A stretch of 64,000 bases of DNA from Bordetella petrii (lineage in GTDB: Bacteria; Pseudomonadota; Gammaproteobacteria; Burkholderiales; Burkholderiaceae_B), in contig WMBV01000027.1 of assembly GCA_017745595.1 (NCBI GenBank), positions 1-64,000 on the forward strand, written 5' to 3'. The first letter of the stretch is position 1. Each line of letters begins with the position of its first letter. This document shows positions 27,636 to 36,551 of this stretch, in pieces. The translations under genes were made by a program, and so were the position numbers. The notes under the pieces were generated by a model, which was not told the origin of the DNA, searched no databases, and was given only the letters and a program-made list of their open reading frames with translations.

Positions 27636-29750
27636 TCAGCGGGCCGCGCCGCCATGGGCGGCGATGACCTGTTCCGCCACCTGGTTGGGCGCCTCGGCAT
27701 AGTGCTTGAATTCCATGGTGTAGGTGGCGCGCCCCTGGGTCAGCGAGCGCAGCGAGGTGGAATAGCCGAACATCTCGGCCAGCGGCACCTCGGCGCGCAC
27801 CAGTTTGCCGCCGCCGCCCGCGATTTCTTCCATGCCTTGCACCATGCCGCGCCGCGAGGACAGGTCGCCCATGACGTGGCCGGTGAAGTCTTCGGGGGTT
27901 TCGACCTCGACGTGCATCATGGGTTCGAGCAGCACCGGCCGGGCGCGCCGCATCCCTTCTTTGAACGCCATGGATCCGGCCATGCGGAAGGCGTTTTCGT
28001 TGGAATCGACGTCGTGGTACGAGCCGAACACCAAGGTGACTTTGACGTCGACCACCGGGTACCCCGCCAGCACGCCGGCATTGAGGCTTTCGCGCACGCC
28101 GCGCTCTACCGCCGGAATATATTCGCGCGGCACCACGCCGCCCTTGATGGCGTCGACGAACGCGAACCCGGCGCCCGGCGGCTGGGGTTCCAGCGTAAGC
28201 ACCACATGGCCGTACTGGCCGCGCCCGCCCGACTGCTTGATGAACTTGCCTTCGACGTTCTCGCAGGGCTTGCGGATGGTTTCGCGATACGCCACCTGGG
28301 GCTTGCCGACGGTGGCGTCGACGTGGAATTCGCGCTTCATGCGATCGACCAGGATTTCCAGGTGCAGCTCGCCCATGCCCGAAATGATGGTCTGGCCGGA
28401 TTCTTCGTCGGTGCGCACGCGAAACGATGGGTCTTCCTGCGCGAGGCGGTTCAGGGCCAGGCTCATTTTTTCCTGGTCGGCCTTGGTCTTGGGCTCGACC
28501 GCCTGCGAAATGACCGGCTCGGGGAACGACATGCGCTCGAGGATGATGACGCGGGCCGGATCGGTGAGCGTATCGCCGGTCGTGACGTCTTTGATACCCA
28601 CGGCCGCGGCGATATCGCCGGCATAGACCTCGCTGATCTCGCGCCGCTCGTTGGCATGCATCTGCAGCAGCCGGCCCAGGCGCTCTTTCTTGCCCTTGAG
28701 CGGATTCAATACCGAGTCGCCCGACTTGACCACCCCCGAGTACACGCGAAAGAACACCAGCTGGCCCACGAACGGATCGGTCATGATCTTGAACGCCAGC
28801 GCCGAGAAGGGCTCGTCGTCGGCCGGATGGCGTTCGATCTCGCGGTCTTGCTCGTCGTGGCCCTTGATGGCGGGCACGTCGACGGGCGACGGCAGGTAGT
28901 CGATGACGGCGTCCAGCATTGCCTGCACGCCCTTGTTCTTGAAGGCGCTGCCGCACAGCATGGGCACGATTTCGTTGGCGATGGTGCGCAGGCGCAGCCC
29001 GCGCTTGATGTCGGCTTCGGACAAAGGTTCGCCCGACAGGTATTTTTCGAGCAGCGCCTCGTCGGCTTCCGCGGCTTTCTCGACCATGCGGTCGTGCCAA
29101 TGGCGGGCCTGCTCGGCCAGTTCGGGCGGAATGTCGCGGTATTCGAAGCGCACGCCCTGGCTGGCATCGTCCCAGATGATGGCCTTCATTTTGACCAGGT
29201 CGACCACGCCCTGGAAGTGGTCTTCGGCACCGACCGGTATCTGTACCGGCACGGCATCGCCTTTCAGGCGCTCGGCGATCTGCTGGTGCACGCGGAAAAA
29301 ATCGGCGCCGACGCGGTCCATCTTGTTGACGAAGGCCAGCCGCGGCACGCCGTATTTATTGGCCTGGCGCCACACGGTTTCCGACTGGGGCTGCACGCCG
29401 CCCACCGCGTCGTACACCATACAGGCCCCGTCGAGCACGCGCATCGAGCGTTCGACTTCGATGGTGAAATCGACGTGGCCCGGGGTATCGATGATGTTGA
29501 TGCGGTGTTCGGGATAATTGCCCGCCATGCCGCGCCAGAACGCGGTGGTGGCCGCCGACGTGATGGTGATGCCGCGCTCTTGCTCTTGTTCCATCCAGTC
29601 CATGGTGGCGGCGCCATCGTGGACTTCGCCCAGCTTGTGGGTGATGCCGGTATAGAAAAGAATGCGCTCGGTAGTGGTGGTTTTGCCCGCGTCGATATGG
29701 GCACTGATGCCGATGTTGCGGTATTGGTCGATGCGCGTCTTGCGAGTCAT
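27636..29750 (-). CDS. fusA: Elongation factor G, standalone copy
   Basis: 704 residues, full-length ribosomal translocase GTPase. G1 loop AHIDAGKT (residues 17-24), G3 DTPGH and G4 NKMD are intact. All downstream domains are present, including GMGELHLEI and the domain IV segment GGRGQYGHV. It is not flanked by rpsL, rpsG or tuf, so it is outside the str operon and probably a second EF-G of the genome. Whether it acts in elongation, recycling or stress cannot be decided here. Confidence 0.93.
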   Translation of the reverse strand: MTRKTRIDQYRNIGISAHIDAGKTTTTERILFYTGITHKLGEVHDGAATMDWMEQEQERGITITSAATTAFWRGMAGNYPEHRINIIDTPGHVDFTIEVERSMRVLDGACMVYDAVGGVQPQSETVWRQANKYGVPRLAFVNKMDRVGADFFRVHQQIAERLKGDAVPVQIPVGAEDHFQGVVDLVKMKAIIWDDASQGVRFEYRDIPPELAEQARHWHDRMVEKAAEADEALLEKYLSGEPLSEADIKRGLRLRTIANEIVPMLCGSAFKNKGVQAMLDAVIDYLPSPVDVPAIKGHDEQDREIERHPADDEPFSALAFKIMTDPFVGQLVFFRVYSGVVKSGDSVLNPLKGKKERLGRLLQMHANERREISEVYAGDIAAAVGIKDVTTGDTLTDPARVIILERMSFPEPVISQAVEPKTKADQEKMSLALNRLAQEDPSFRVRTDEESGQTIISGMGELHLEILVDRMKREFHVDATVGKPQVAYRETIRKPCENVEGKFIKQSGGRGQYGHVVLTLEPQPPGAGFAFVDAIKGGVVPREYIPAVERGVRESLNAGVLAGYPVVDVKVTLVFGSYHDVDSNENAFRMAGSMAFKEGMRRARPVLLEPMMHVEVETPEDFTGHVMGDLSSRRGMVQGMEEIAGGGGKLVRAEVPLAEMFGYSTSLRSLTQGRATYTMEFKHYAEAPNQVAEQVIAAHGGAAR

Positions 29751-29876
29751 GGCGGCCCCTGGTCTGGTATGGGCTAGGCGTGCGGCCCGGCGGGCCGCGC
29801 CATTGCAGATATTACGCGCGACGGATCGGGGCGCGCCAGATAGCCCTGTCCGCGCCGCAGGTATGCCGAAAACGAC

Positions 29877-29909
29877 GCCGGCCGGCCGCCATGATGGCGG
29901 CCGGCCGGC
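29877..29909 (-). terminator. Perfect GC-rich hairpin downstream of usp gene
   Basis: Arms of 16 bp (GCCGGCCGGCCGCCAT and its complement) around one central base. On the minus strand it follows the stop of the universal stress gene by about 21 bp and is followed by GTCGTTTTC. It probably ends the usp transcript. The rest of 29751-29930 shows no gene. Confidence 0.6.
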
Positions 29910-29930
29910 GCGCGTGGCCCGCGAGAGCGG

Positions 29931-30401
29931 TTATTTCTTTTCTTTGTCTTCTTTCACGCGGTAGACCAGTACCGCGATGGTGGCCAGCGACAGCACCTTG
30001 GCGGTGACGCTGCCCAGCAACAGGCGCGACAGGCCGCTGCGGCCGTGGCTGCCGATGAAGATGAGATCGCAGCCGTTTTCGCCGGCGGCCTGCACGATGC
30101 CGTCGGCCACGTTGAAGTTGGACACGGCGCGCGACTGGGCCTTGACGCCGGCGGTGTCGGCGCGGTCGAGGATCTGCTTCAGGTATTTTTCGGCCTGTTC
30201 GGCCGAGGCCTTTTCGTAGTCTTCGTCGGTAATGGCATAGGCCGCGGCCATGCCATCGAAGCCTATGGTGGCGGCGAAGGGCTGGGTGACGTGCAGGGCG
30301 ACGACTTCGGCCCCGACCGAGCGCGCAAAGCAGATGCCCGCGTTGGCTGCCTGCGCCGAGAGCGGCGAGCCATCGGTGGGAATCAGGATTTTCTTGAACA
30401 T
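29931..30401 (-). CDS. Universal stress protein, UspA family
   Basis: 156 residues from ATG 30401, with GGAGCAG upstream. Family pattern ILIPTDGSPLS at the N-terminus and the ATP-binding motif GSHGRSGLSRLLLGSVT near the C-terminus. It is therefore likely of the ATP-binding Usp type, acting in stress survival in the cytoplasm. Alone on its strand between fusA and the TIGR01244 gene. Confidence 0.9.
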   Translation of the reverse strand: MFKKILIPTDGSPLSAQAANAGICFARSVGAEVVALHVTQPFAATIGFDGMAAAYAITDEDYEKASAEQAEKYLKQILDRADTAGVKAQSRAVSNFNVADGIVQAAGENGCDLIFIGSHGRSGLSRLLLGSVTAKVLSLATIAVLVYRVKEDKEKK

Positions 30402-30492
30402 GTTGCCTGCTCCTGTCTGCTGGGTAAGAAAGCCCATGCTACCGGAATCCCCTGCGTACCGCATTGAGGTCTTCCCGCAGCGTTGCGGGCCG

Positions 30493-30840
30493 TCAAGGCA
30501 TCTGCTGCGATGCCACGAAGAGATTAGTGCATCGCGTGCCGGTACGGCAATACGCCAGCACGGGCCCCGGCAGCGTGCGCAGCAGTTCGGCGAACCGGGC
30601 CACGTCGTCGGCGGTCATGGCGCTGCCGATGACGGGCTGGTATTCGACCTGCAGGCCGGCTTCGCGGGCCGCGCGGGATACGTCGGCCGCGGTGGGTTGG
30701 TCGGGGCCGCCCTCGAAATCGGGCCGGTTGATGATGACGCTTTTGTAGCCCGCGGCGGCGACCCCCGCCATGTCTTCGGGAGCCAACTGCGGCGCGACCG
30801 CGAAGTGTTCGGTAAGGGGCTTGATGGGAACGTCGGCCAT
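30493..30840 (-). CDS. TIGR01244/DUF442 dual-specificity phosphatase-like protein
   Basis: 115 residues from ATG 30840. The protein ends with a phosphatase-like P loop YCRTGTRC, matching the DUF442 family, whose relatives occur fused to persulfide dioxygenase or beta-lactamase-like domains (BLH, sulfur metabolism). Here it is a single domain. The DUF442 loop is a Cys-x4-Arg variant of the tyrosine-phosphatase loop. Substrate unknown. Downstream of the MocR regulator on the same strand. Confidence 0.8.
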   Translation of the reverse strand: MADVPIKPLTEHFAVAPQLAPEDMAGVAAAGYKSVIINRPDFEGGPDQPTAADVSRAAREAGLQVEYQPVIGSAMTADDVARFAELLRTLPGPVLAYCRTGTRCTNLFVASQQMP

Positions 30841-30911
30841 GGGGATTCCTTGGGTGATGTAGCTTGGTAGATAGAAGAACAGTATATGTCTTCCGCACCC
30901 CGCCGGCACAT

Positions 30912-32366
30912 TCAGTTACCCGGCACCGCCAGGACGCCGGCTACGGCCTGCCAGATACCGGGAGTATCGACCATGGCCACCGAGAAACGCATCATGGTCG
31001 ACGGCGCCTGCGTGGGCGAAAACAGGCTGCCCGGCGCCAGCAGCAGGCCGCGGTGGGCCGCCGTGCGCGCCAGGCTTTCGGCGTCGCGGCCGCAGTCCGC
31101 CCAGACGAACATGCCGGCATGCGGCTCGTGCGGCACCGCCAGCCCCAGGCCGGTCAGCGCCGCCAGGCATTGCTGGCGCGCGGTATTGACGCGCGCGCGC
31201 ACCCGTTCGATATGGCGGCGGTACTGGCCCTCGACCAGCACCCGGTGCACCACGCGCTCGCCCAGTTCGGGCGTGGTCAGGCCGGCCAGCATTTTCAGGT
31301 CGGCCAGCTTCTGCAGCAATTCGGCATTGGCGGCCAGATAGCCGACCCGCAGGCTGGCCGCCAGCATCTTGGAAAACCCGCCCGCCAGAATGACGCGGTT
31401 CAGGCGGTCGAGCGAGGCCAGCTTCATGGCGCCGCCGGGGTGCAGTTCGCCGTAGGTGTCGTCTTCGACCACCAGGAAATCGTGCCGCTCGGCCAGGCGC
31501 AGGAGGTCGTAAGCCACCCCGGCCGACAGCGTATGGCCGGTGGGGTTGTGCACGGCCGTATTGATGATGAACAGGCGTGGTTTGTGCAGCGCGGCCAGGC
31601 GGTCGAGCTGTTCCAGGTCGGGGCCATCGGGCCCGCGCGGCACGCCGATGAGGCGGGCGCCGAAGGCCGCCAGGCGGCCGAAGATCACGAACCAGGCCGG
31701 ATCTTCGACCAGCACCGCGTCGCCGGGCCGGATCAGGTGGCGCGCCACCAGGTCGAGCCCATGGGTGACGCCGTTGGTGGTGAGCAGGTTGCGGTCGGGG
31801 TGGGCCGGCACGCCGTCGGCCTGCAGGCGCGAGGCGAGCTGCTGGCGCAGCGGCCCGTAGCCCAGCGGCGAACCGTAGGCCACCAGATGGCCCCGCACCG
31901 AGCGCCCCACCGCCCGCACGGCGGCCGAAACCATGCCGGGGTCGAGCCAGTCGGCCGGCAGCAGGCCCGCCCCGCCCGGCATCGCCGAGGCCTCGGGCTC
32001 GCGGAACATGCTGCGCAGCAGCCAGGCCACATCGATGCGCGCCGGCAGCGCCAGGCTGTCGCCGCCGGCCGGCGCCCCGGTGGCGGCCGCCGCCAGGGGG
32101 CCGCGGCGCGCCCGCACGAAAAAGCCCGCGCCGCGCCGCGACTGCACCAGCCCGCGCGCCACCAGGCGGTCGTAGGCCTCGACCACGGTAAAGCGGCTGA
32201 CGCCGGCCTGCTCGGCCATTTTGCGGATGGACGGCAGGCGGGTGCCGGGGCGCAGGCCCTGGTCGTCGATGCGGCGCGCCACGTCGTCGGCCAACTGGGC
32301 CACCAGGGTGGCGTCGGCCTGGCGCACGGGCCGCCAGCCGGCGGCCGGTTCGGAAGTCACTGTCAT
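30912..32366 (-). CDS. MocR/GabR-type PLP-dependent transcriptional regulator
   Basis: 484 residues from ATG 32366. An N-terminal GntR winged helix (about 20-85, LPSIRKMAEQAGVSRFTVVEAYDRL) is fused to a class I aminotransferase-like domain. The PLP lysine is in GGFSKMLAASLRVGYL. Such proteins sense amino acids or PLP-linked ligands. It is divergent from an EamA exporter that is coupled to a LysE/RhtB exporter, so it probably controls amino-acid or metabolite efflux. A GTACCGGTAC palindrome lies between. Confidence 0.9.
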   Translation of the reverse strand: MTVTSEPAAGWRPVRQADATLVAQLADDVARRIDDQGLRPGTRLPSIRKMAEQAGVSRFTVVEAYDRLVARGLVQSRRGAGFFVRARRGPLAAAATGAPAGGDSLALPARIDVAWLLRSMFREPEASAMPGGAGLLPADWLDPGMVSAAVRAVGRSVRGHLVAYGSPLGYGPLRQQLASRLQADGVPAHPDRNLLTTNGVTHGLDLVARHLIRPGDAVLVEDPAWFVIFGRLAAFGARLIGVPRGPDGPDLEQLDRLAALHKPRLFIINTAVHNPTGHTLSAGVAYDLLRLAERHDFLVVEDDTYGELHPGGAMKLASLDRLNRVILAGGFSKMLAASLRVGYLAANAELLQKLADLKMLAGLTTPELGERVVHRVLVEGQYRRHIERVRARVNTARQQCLAALTGLGLAVPHEPHAGMFVWADCGRDAESLARTAAHRGLLLAPGSLFSPTQAPSTMMRFSVAMVDTPGIWQAVAGVLAVPGN

Positions 32367-32408
32367 GGTCGATTTACCAGGCCAGCAATCAGGGTGACAT
32401 GGAAAAGT

Positions 32409-32418
32409 GTACCGGTAC
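32409..32418. promoter_or_regulatory. Possible MocR operator
   Basis: The perfect palindrome GTACCGGTAC, followed directly by TGTAC, sits in the 123-bp gap between the divergent MocR gene and the EamA exporter. Repeated GTAC half-sites at this position suggest the regulator's binding site; this is inference from location and symmetry. Confidence 0.4.
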
Positions 32419-32489
32419 TGTACTGACCAATTTGCGTAGAGTGGCAGGATTCCCGCTTGTCCGCAAGCCCCTCTTCTACGCCTGGAACC

Positions 32490-33404
32490 ATGTCGCGCCC
32501 CACTACCGCCTGTGCATCGCCCGCTCCCGCCGCCACACCGCTCTGGGAGGGCTACGGCTATGGCCTGCTGGGCGTGCTGGTGTTTTCGCTGACGCTGCCC
32601 ATGACCCGCGTGGCGGTGACCGAGCTGTCGCCGGTACTGATCGGCCTGGGCCGCGCCCTGCTGGCGGCCGCCCCGGCCGCGCTGCTGCTGTGGCTGACGG
32701 GCAGCCGCCGCCCGAACCGCCACGAATGGGTGGGTGTGTGGCTGGCGGCCGCCGGCATCGTGGTGGGCTGGCCCCTGGCTTCGACCCTGGCCATGACCAC
32801 TGTACCGGCCTCGCACGGCGCCGTGTTCAACGGCCTGCTGCCCCTGTCCACGGCCGCCTTCGCCGCCTGGCGCAGCGGCGAACGGCCGTCGCCGGCATTC
32901 TGGGGCTGGGCCGTGGCGGGCGCCGTGCTGGTCATGGGCTATGCCCTGCGCCAGGGGCACGGCGCGCTACAGACCGGCGACCTGTGGCTACTGCTGGCGG
33001 TACTGCTGGGCGGCATGGGATATGCGGAAGGCGCCCGCGCCTCGCGCACGCTGGGCGGCTGGCGCACGATCTGCTGGGCCCTGGTGGTCAGCGCGCCGGT
33101 CATCGCCGCGCCCGTGGCATGGCTGGGGGCCCAGGCCGCGTGGCCCAGCGCCACCGTGTCCGCCGCCTTCGCCTACCTGGCGTTCGGCTCGATGTTCCTG
33201 GGATTTTTCGCATGGTATCGTGGGCTGGCCATGGGCGGCATCGCCCGCGTCGGCCAGGTGCAACTGCTGCAGCCCTTCCTGACCGTCGCGGCGGCCGCGC
33301 TGCTGTTCCACGAGGCCGTCGAACCGATGACCTACGTTTTCGCCATCGCGGTCATCGCCATCATCGCGGGCGGGCGCCGCACCATCGTCCGGAAGGCATC
33401 ATGA
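32490..33404 (+). CDS. EamA/DMT-family transporter next to MocR
   Basis: 304 residues from ATG 32490, about ten membrane helices in two EamA domains. Its stop overlaps the ATG of the LysE-type gene by 4 bp (ATGA), so the two exporters are translationally coupled. Control by the divergent MocR regulator is likely. The substrate is unknown; amino acids or related metabolites fit the context. Confidence 0.85.
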   Translation: MSRPTTACASPAPAATPLWEGYGYGLLGVLVFSLTLPMTRVAVTELSPVLIGLGRALLAAAPAALLLWLTGSRRPNRHEWVGVWLAAAGIVVGWPLASTLAMTTVPASHGAVFNGLLPLSTAAFAAWRSGERPSPAFWGWAVAGAVLVMGYALRQGHGALQTGDLWLLLAVLLGGMGYAEGARASRTLGGWRTICWALVVSAPVIAAPVAWLGAQAAWPSATVSAAFAYLAFGSMFLGFFAWYRGLAMGGIARVGQVQLLQPFLTVAAAALLFHEAVEPMTYVFAIAVIAIIAGGRRTIVRKAS

Positions 33405-34033
33405 CAGCCGCTTCCTTCCCCGAATCCACCTGGCTGCTGGGGCCGCTGGCCCTGTTCGCGCTGGTCAGCTCGATCACGCCGGGGCCCAATAACATCATGC
33501 TGGCCTCGTCGGGCCTGACCTTCGGCTTCAGGCGCACCATTCCGCACATGCTGGGCGTGAATCTCGGCTTTACGCTGATGCTGGTCCTGGTGGGGCTGGG
33601 CCTGGGCACCGCGTTCCAGCAATTGCCGTGGCTGTACACCCTGCTGAAATACGTGGGAGCCCTGTACCTGCTGTACCTGGCCTGGAAAATCGCCTCGTCC
33701 GGCCCGCTGGAAGGCGGCAGCCAGCGCGGGCGCCCGTTCACCTTCTTGCAGGCCGCGCTGTTCCAGTGGGTCAACCCCAAAGCCTGGGTCATGGCGGTGG
33801 GCGTCATCGCCACTTATACCCCGCAGGCCGGCTTCTACTGGAACCTGGCCCTGGCCGCGGCCGTGTGCAGCGTGGTCAACCTGCCCAGCATCGGCGTCTG
33901 GACGGCCTTCGGCACCGCCCTGCAAAAACTGCTGCATCGGCCGCTGGCGATACGGGCTTTCAATGTGGCCATGGCCCTGCTGCTGGTGGCGTCGCTGTAT
34001 CCCGTGGCCCGGGATCTGGCATTGCGGGGATGA
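33401..34033 (+). CDS. LysE/RhtB-family amino-acid exporter
   Basis: 210 residues with six predicted membrane helices. The signature SSITPGPNNIMLASSG lies near the N-terminus, with FQWVNPKAW in the middle, as in RhtB/LeuE/LysE exporters. Coupled to the EamA gene upstream through a 4-bp overlap. Together with the MocR regulator they form a small export module. Confidence 0.9.
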   Translation: MTAASFPESTWLLGPLALFALVSSITPGPNNIMLASSGLTFGFRRTIPHMLGVNLGFTLMLVLVGLGLGTAFQQLPWLYTLLKYVGALYLLYLAWKIASSGPLEGGSQRGRPFTFLQAALFQWVNPKAWVMAVGVIATYTPQAGFYWNLALAAAVCSVVNLPSIGVWTAFGTALQKLLHRPLAIRAFNVAMALLLVASLYPVARDLALRG

Positions 34034-34057
34034 CCGCAAGGGGAACCCCGCCCCCGG

Positions 34058-34990
34058 GTGGCGGTCACATTCTTCATGCCCCTGCTGCCCCGCACTTCCC
34101 TGCGCCGCCTGTTGGGCGTCGGCCTGGTGGCCGGCGCCAGCGTCGTCGGCTGCACCCAGCTCGACGCCTGGCAGCGGCAGGCCATTTTCTCGCCCGAGGC
34201 CGACCAGCAACGCTGGTGGCGCGAACCGCCCGCCGGCACTGAAATCTTCGACCTGGCCCTGCCCGGCGGCGACAAGGTCCATGCCTGGTACTGGCGGCAT
34301 CCGCGCGCCGATGCCCCCGCCGTGCTGTACCTGCATGGGGCGCGCTGGAACCTGAACGGCAGCGCGTTCCGCATGGAAGGCTGGACCCGCATGGGCTATT
34401 CGGTACTGGCCATCGACTATCGCGGATTCGGCGAGTCCACCGCGCTGCTGCCGTCCGAAGACACCGCCTTCGAAGACGCCGCGGCGGCCCTGCGCGAGCT
34501 GGCGCGGCGCCAGCCGGACCCCGCGCGGCGCTTCGTGTACGGCCACAGCCTGGGCGGGGCCATCGCCATCGACCTGGCGGCGCGCGCCGACATGCCGCCG
34601 TTTGCCGGGCTGATCGTCGAATCCAGCTTCACCAGCATCGCCGCCATGCTGGGCACCCTGAAATGGGGCAAGCTGCCGGGCGCCAGCCTGCTGGTCACCC
34701 AGCCCTTCGCCTCGGTCGAGAAACTGGCCACGCTGACCACGCCCACGCTGTTCCTGCACGGCACCGCCGACCGGGTCGTGCCGCACACCATGAGCGACGA
34801 ACTGTTCGCCGCCGCCCTGAAGGTGCCGCCCGACCTGAAACGGCTGGTGAAAATCGACGGCGCCTCGCATTCGGGGTCGATCCGCAGCGGCCAGGTCTAC
34901 GAGGCCGCGGTGCGCGGCTTCATTCGCGATGCCGGCCAGGCGTATCAAGCGGGCGCGGCAAGCAGCGTGGCTACCGCGGCGCCGCGGTAG
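34058..34990 (+). CDS. Alpha/beta hydrolase with lipoprotein signal
   Basis: 310 residues from GTG 34058, or 304 from ATG 34076. A hydrophobic N-terminus ends in VVGC, a plausible lipobox, so the protein may be a lipid-anchored periplasmic hydrolase. Nucleophile elbow GHSLGGA, acid strand with GTADRVVP, and final His in GASHSGS give a full catalytic triad of the BEM46/YqiA-like group. The substrate is unknown. Its 3' end overlaps the convergent deacetylase gene by 20 bp. AAGGGG upstream favours the GTG start. Confidence 0.8.
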   Translation: MAVTFFMPLLPRTSLRRLLGVGLVAGASVVGCTQLDAWQRQAIFSPEADQQRWWREPPAGTEIFDLALPGGDKVHAWYWRHPRADAPAVLYLHGARWNLNGSAFRMEGWTRMGYSVLAIDYRGFGESTALLPSEDTAFEDAAAALRELARRQPDPARRFVYGHSLGGAIAIDLAARADMPPFAGLIVESSFTSIAAMLGTLKWGKLPGASLLVTQPFASVEKLATLTTPTLFLHGTADRVVPHTMSDELFAAALKVPPDLKRLVKIDGASHSGSIRSGQVYEAAVRGFIRDAGQAYQAGAASSVATAAPR

Positions 34991-35894
34991 CCGGCCGCGC
35001 CACGCGCACGCCGTTCAAGCGCATCCAGTCGCCCAGCTCCGGGCGCGCCAGCACGTCGAATTCGGCGGCGCGCTGGCAGGCCCGCGCATCGCCCGCGCCC
35101 GGCAGCGCCGGATGGCAGATCAGCAGGTCGCCGTCGCGCGCATTGTGCAGCCAGTGCTGCAACAGGCCGGCATAGCGGCGCGCGCCGCCCTGCTGGTCAT
35201 AAATGCCGAGCAGCCGCCGGTTGGTGCGCCAGCCGTCGCGCAGCGCCACCCGCGCCACGGCTTGCGCGCCCAGCGCGGCCACCAGGCGCGCCTTGGCGGC
35301 CCCGCTCAATGGAATGCCTTCCTGCATGCCCGGCCCGGTCTGGCGCAACCACGGCATGCGGTGGCCATAACGGCGCTCCAGCAGGCGCACCAAGCACGGC
35401 AGCACGCCCGGCAGCTGATGCACGTGCCGGTGCCCGTCGACGTACTCGGGCGCGCGGCCCAGTACGGCTTCGAAAGCATCGAACTGGCGGTTCAGCTGGT
35501 CTTCGAGCCAGGGCTGGCCGAGCCGGCCGGTATAGGCGCGCGCGATCAGGGCCGGCAGGGACAGCACGGCGGCCTGCCCTGGATGACCCAGAAGCTCGGT
35601 CAGGTTCAAATGCACGCCCAGATCGAGGTCGTGGTCTTTCAGGGCGCCGGCGCGGTGCGCGAAGGTGGAGCCCTGGGTCAGGCAGCTGATGGCGCTGAGC
35701 CGGCCCAGCTCTGCCAGGCGCAGCACGCCGGCGTCGATGGCGGCATTCATGCCGAAGTCGTTGCCGCACACCACAATGCGTTTCCAGCACTGGCCGGCGC
35801 CCGGCGCGCCGGGCGCCCCCTGCTCGAACAGGCCGGGCGGCGCGGCGCGGGAGGCGGATCGTTCGCGGGACATCATGGGCTTACCTTGTGCCAC
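34971..35894 (-). CDS. ChbG/HpnK (YdjC)-family deacetylase
   Basis: 307 residues. Family landmarks are GNDFGMNAAIDAGV near residue 43 (canonical metal-binding ADDFG region, first Asp replaced by Asn), GVHLNLTE and the DGHRHVHQLPG metal motif. Members deacetylate chito-oligosaccharides or hopanoid precursors (HpnK). No hopanoid or chitin genes are nearby, so the substrate stays open. The first 35 residues are weakly conserved, so a later start is possible. Confidence 0.82.
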   Translation of the reverse strand: MAQGKPMMSRERSASRAAPPGLFEQGAPGAPGAGQCWKRIVVCGNDFGMNAAIDAGVLRLAELGRLSAISCLTQGSTFAHRAGALKDHDLDLGVHLNLTELLGHPGQAAVLSLPALIARAYTGRLGQPWLEDQLNRQFDAFEAVLGRAPEYVDGHRHVHQLPGVLPCLVRLLERRYGHRMPWLRQTGPGMQEGIPLSGAAKARLVAALGAQAVARVALRDGWRTNRRLLGIYDQQGGARRYAGLLQHWLHNARDGDLLICHPALPGAGDARACQRAAEFDVLARPELGDWMRLNGVRVARPATAAPR

Positions 35895-36012
35895 CTGGAA
35901 TCACCCCGGACCTTAGCGGCGCCGCGTTACGCCTTGATGTCGGCGAACCAGGCCTTGCACGGGCGCGCATTGCGAGGCCGATACAATCCACCGGGTCTTT
36001 CACGGAGTTTAC

Positions 36013-36522
36013 ATGCCCGAGCGCCATCGCGTGCGGCCCATGCAGGCGCACGATATCGAGCCAGTGCTGCACATCCAGGCCAGCGTGTATCCGGCCACGC
36101 TGCTCGAAAGCGCGGCCCTGTTCCGCAACCGACTGCAGATTTCGCCCGGCACCTGCCAGGTGGCCGAGGGCCGCCACGGGTTATTGGGCTACCTGGTGGC
36201 CTATCCCTGGCTGACCGGTCATCCGCCCTCGCTCGATCAGCCCTTGCACGCGCTGCCCGATCAGGCCGACAGCTGGTTCGTGCACGACTGCGCGGTGCTG
36301 CCGGCGGCGCAGGGCCTGGGCGTGGCCCAAGCCCTGCTGCAAGGCGGGCTTGCCCATGCCCGGCAGCGCGGCCTGCGCCACACCAGCCTGGTCGCGTTGC
36401 GGCCGGCGGTGGGCTACTGGGAAAGGCTGGGCTACCGGGCCGTGGCCGCGCCGGCCGGCCTGCGCGCCAAGCTGGCGCAATATGGGCCAGGCGCGCGGTA
36501 CATGGTGCGCGCGCTGCGCTGA
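36013..36522 (+). CDS. GNAT-family N-acetyltransferase
   Basis: 169 residues. The GNAT acetyl-CoA-binding core is recognisable: the VHDCAVLPAAQGLGVAQALL strand and Q-x-x-G-x-G/A loop, then a LGYR beta bulge near the C-terminus. Acceptor unknown. It is a single gene, convergent with the acyl-CoA dehydrogenase operon (30 bp apart). Confidence 0.85.
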   Translation: MPERHRVRPMQAHDIEPVLHIQASVYPATLLESAALFRNRLQISPGTCQVAEGRHGLLGYLVAYPWLTGHPPSLDQPLHALPDQADSWFVHDCAVLPAAQGLGVAQALLQGGLAHARQRGLRHTSLVALRPAVGYWERLGYRAVAAPAGLRAKLAQYGPGARYMVRALR

Positions 36523-36551
36523 CGGCGCCCGAGGGCGGCGCCGGAATCGCG

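Noticed and set aside
27624-29777. 717-residue + strand frame
   Set aside because: Exact antisense of fusA, low-complexity His/Ala/Gly composition.
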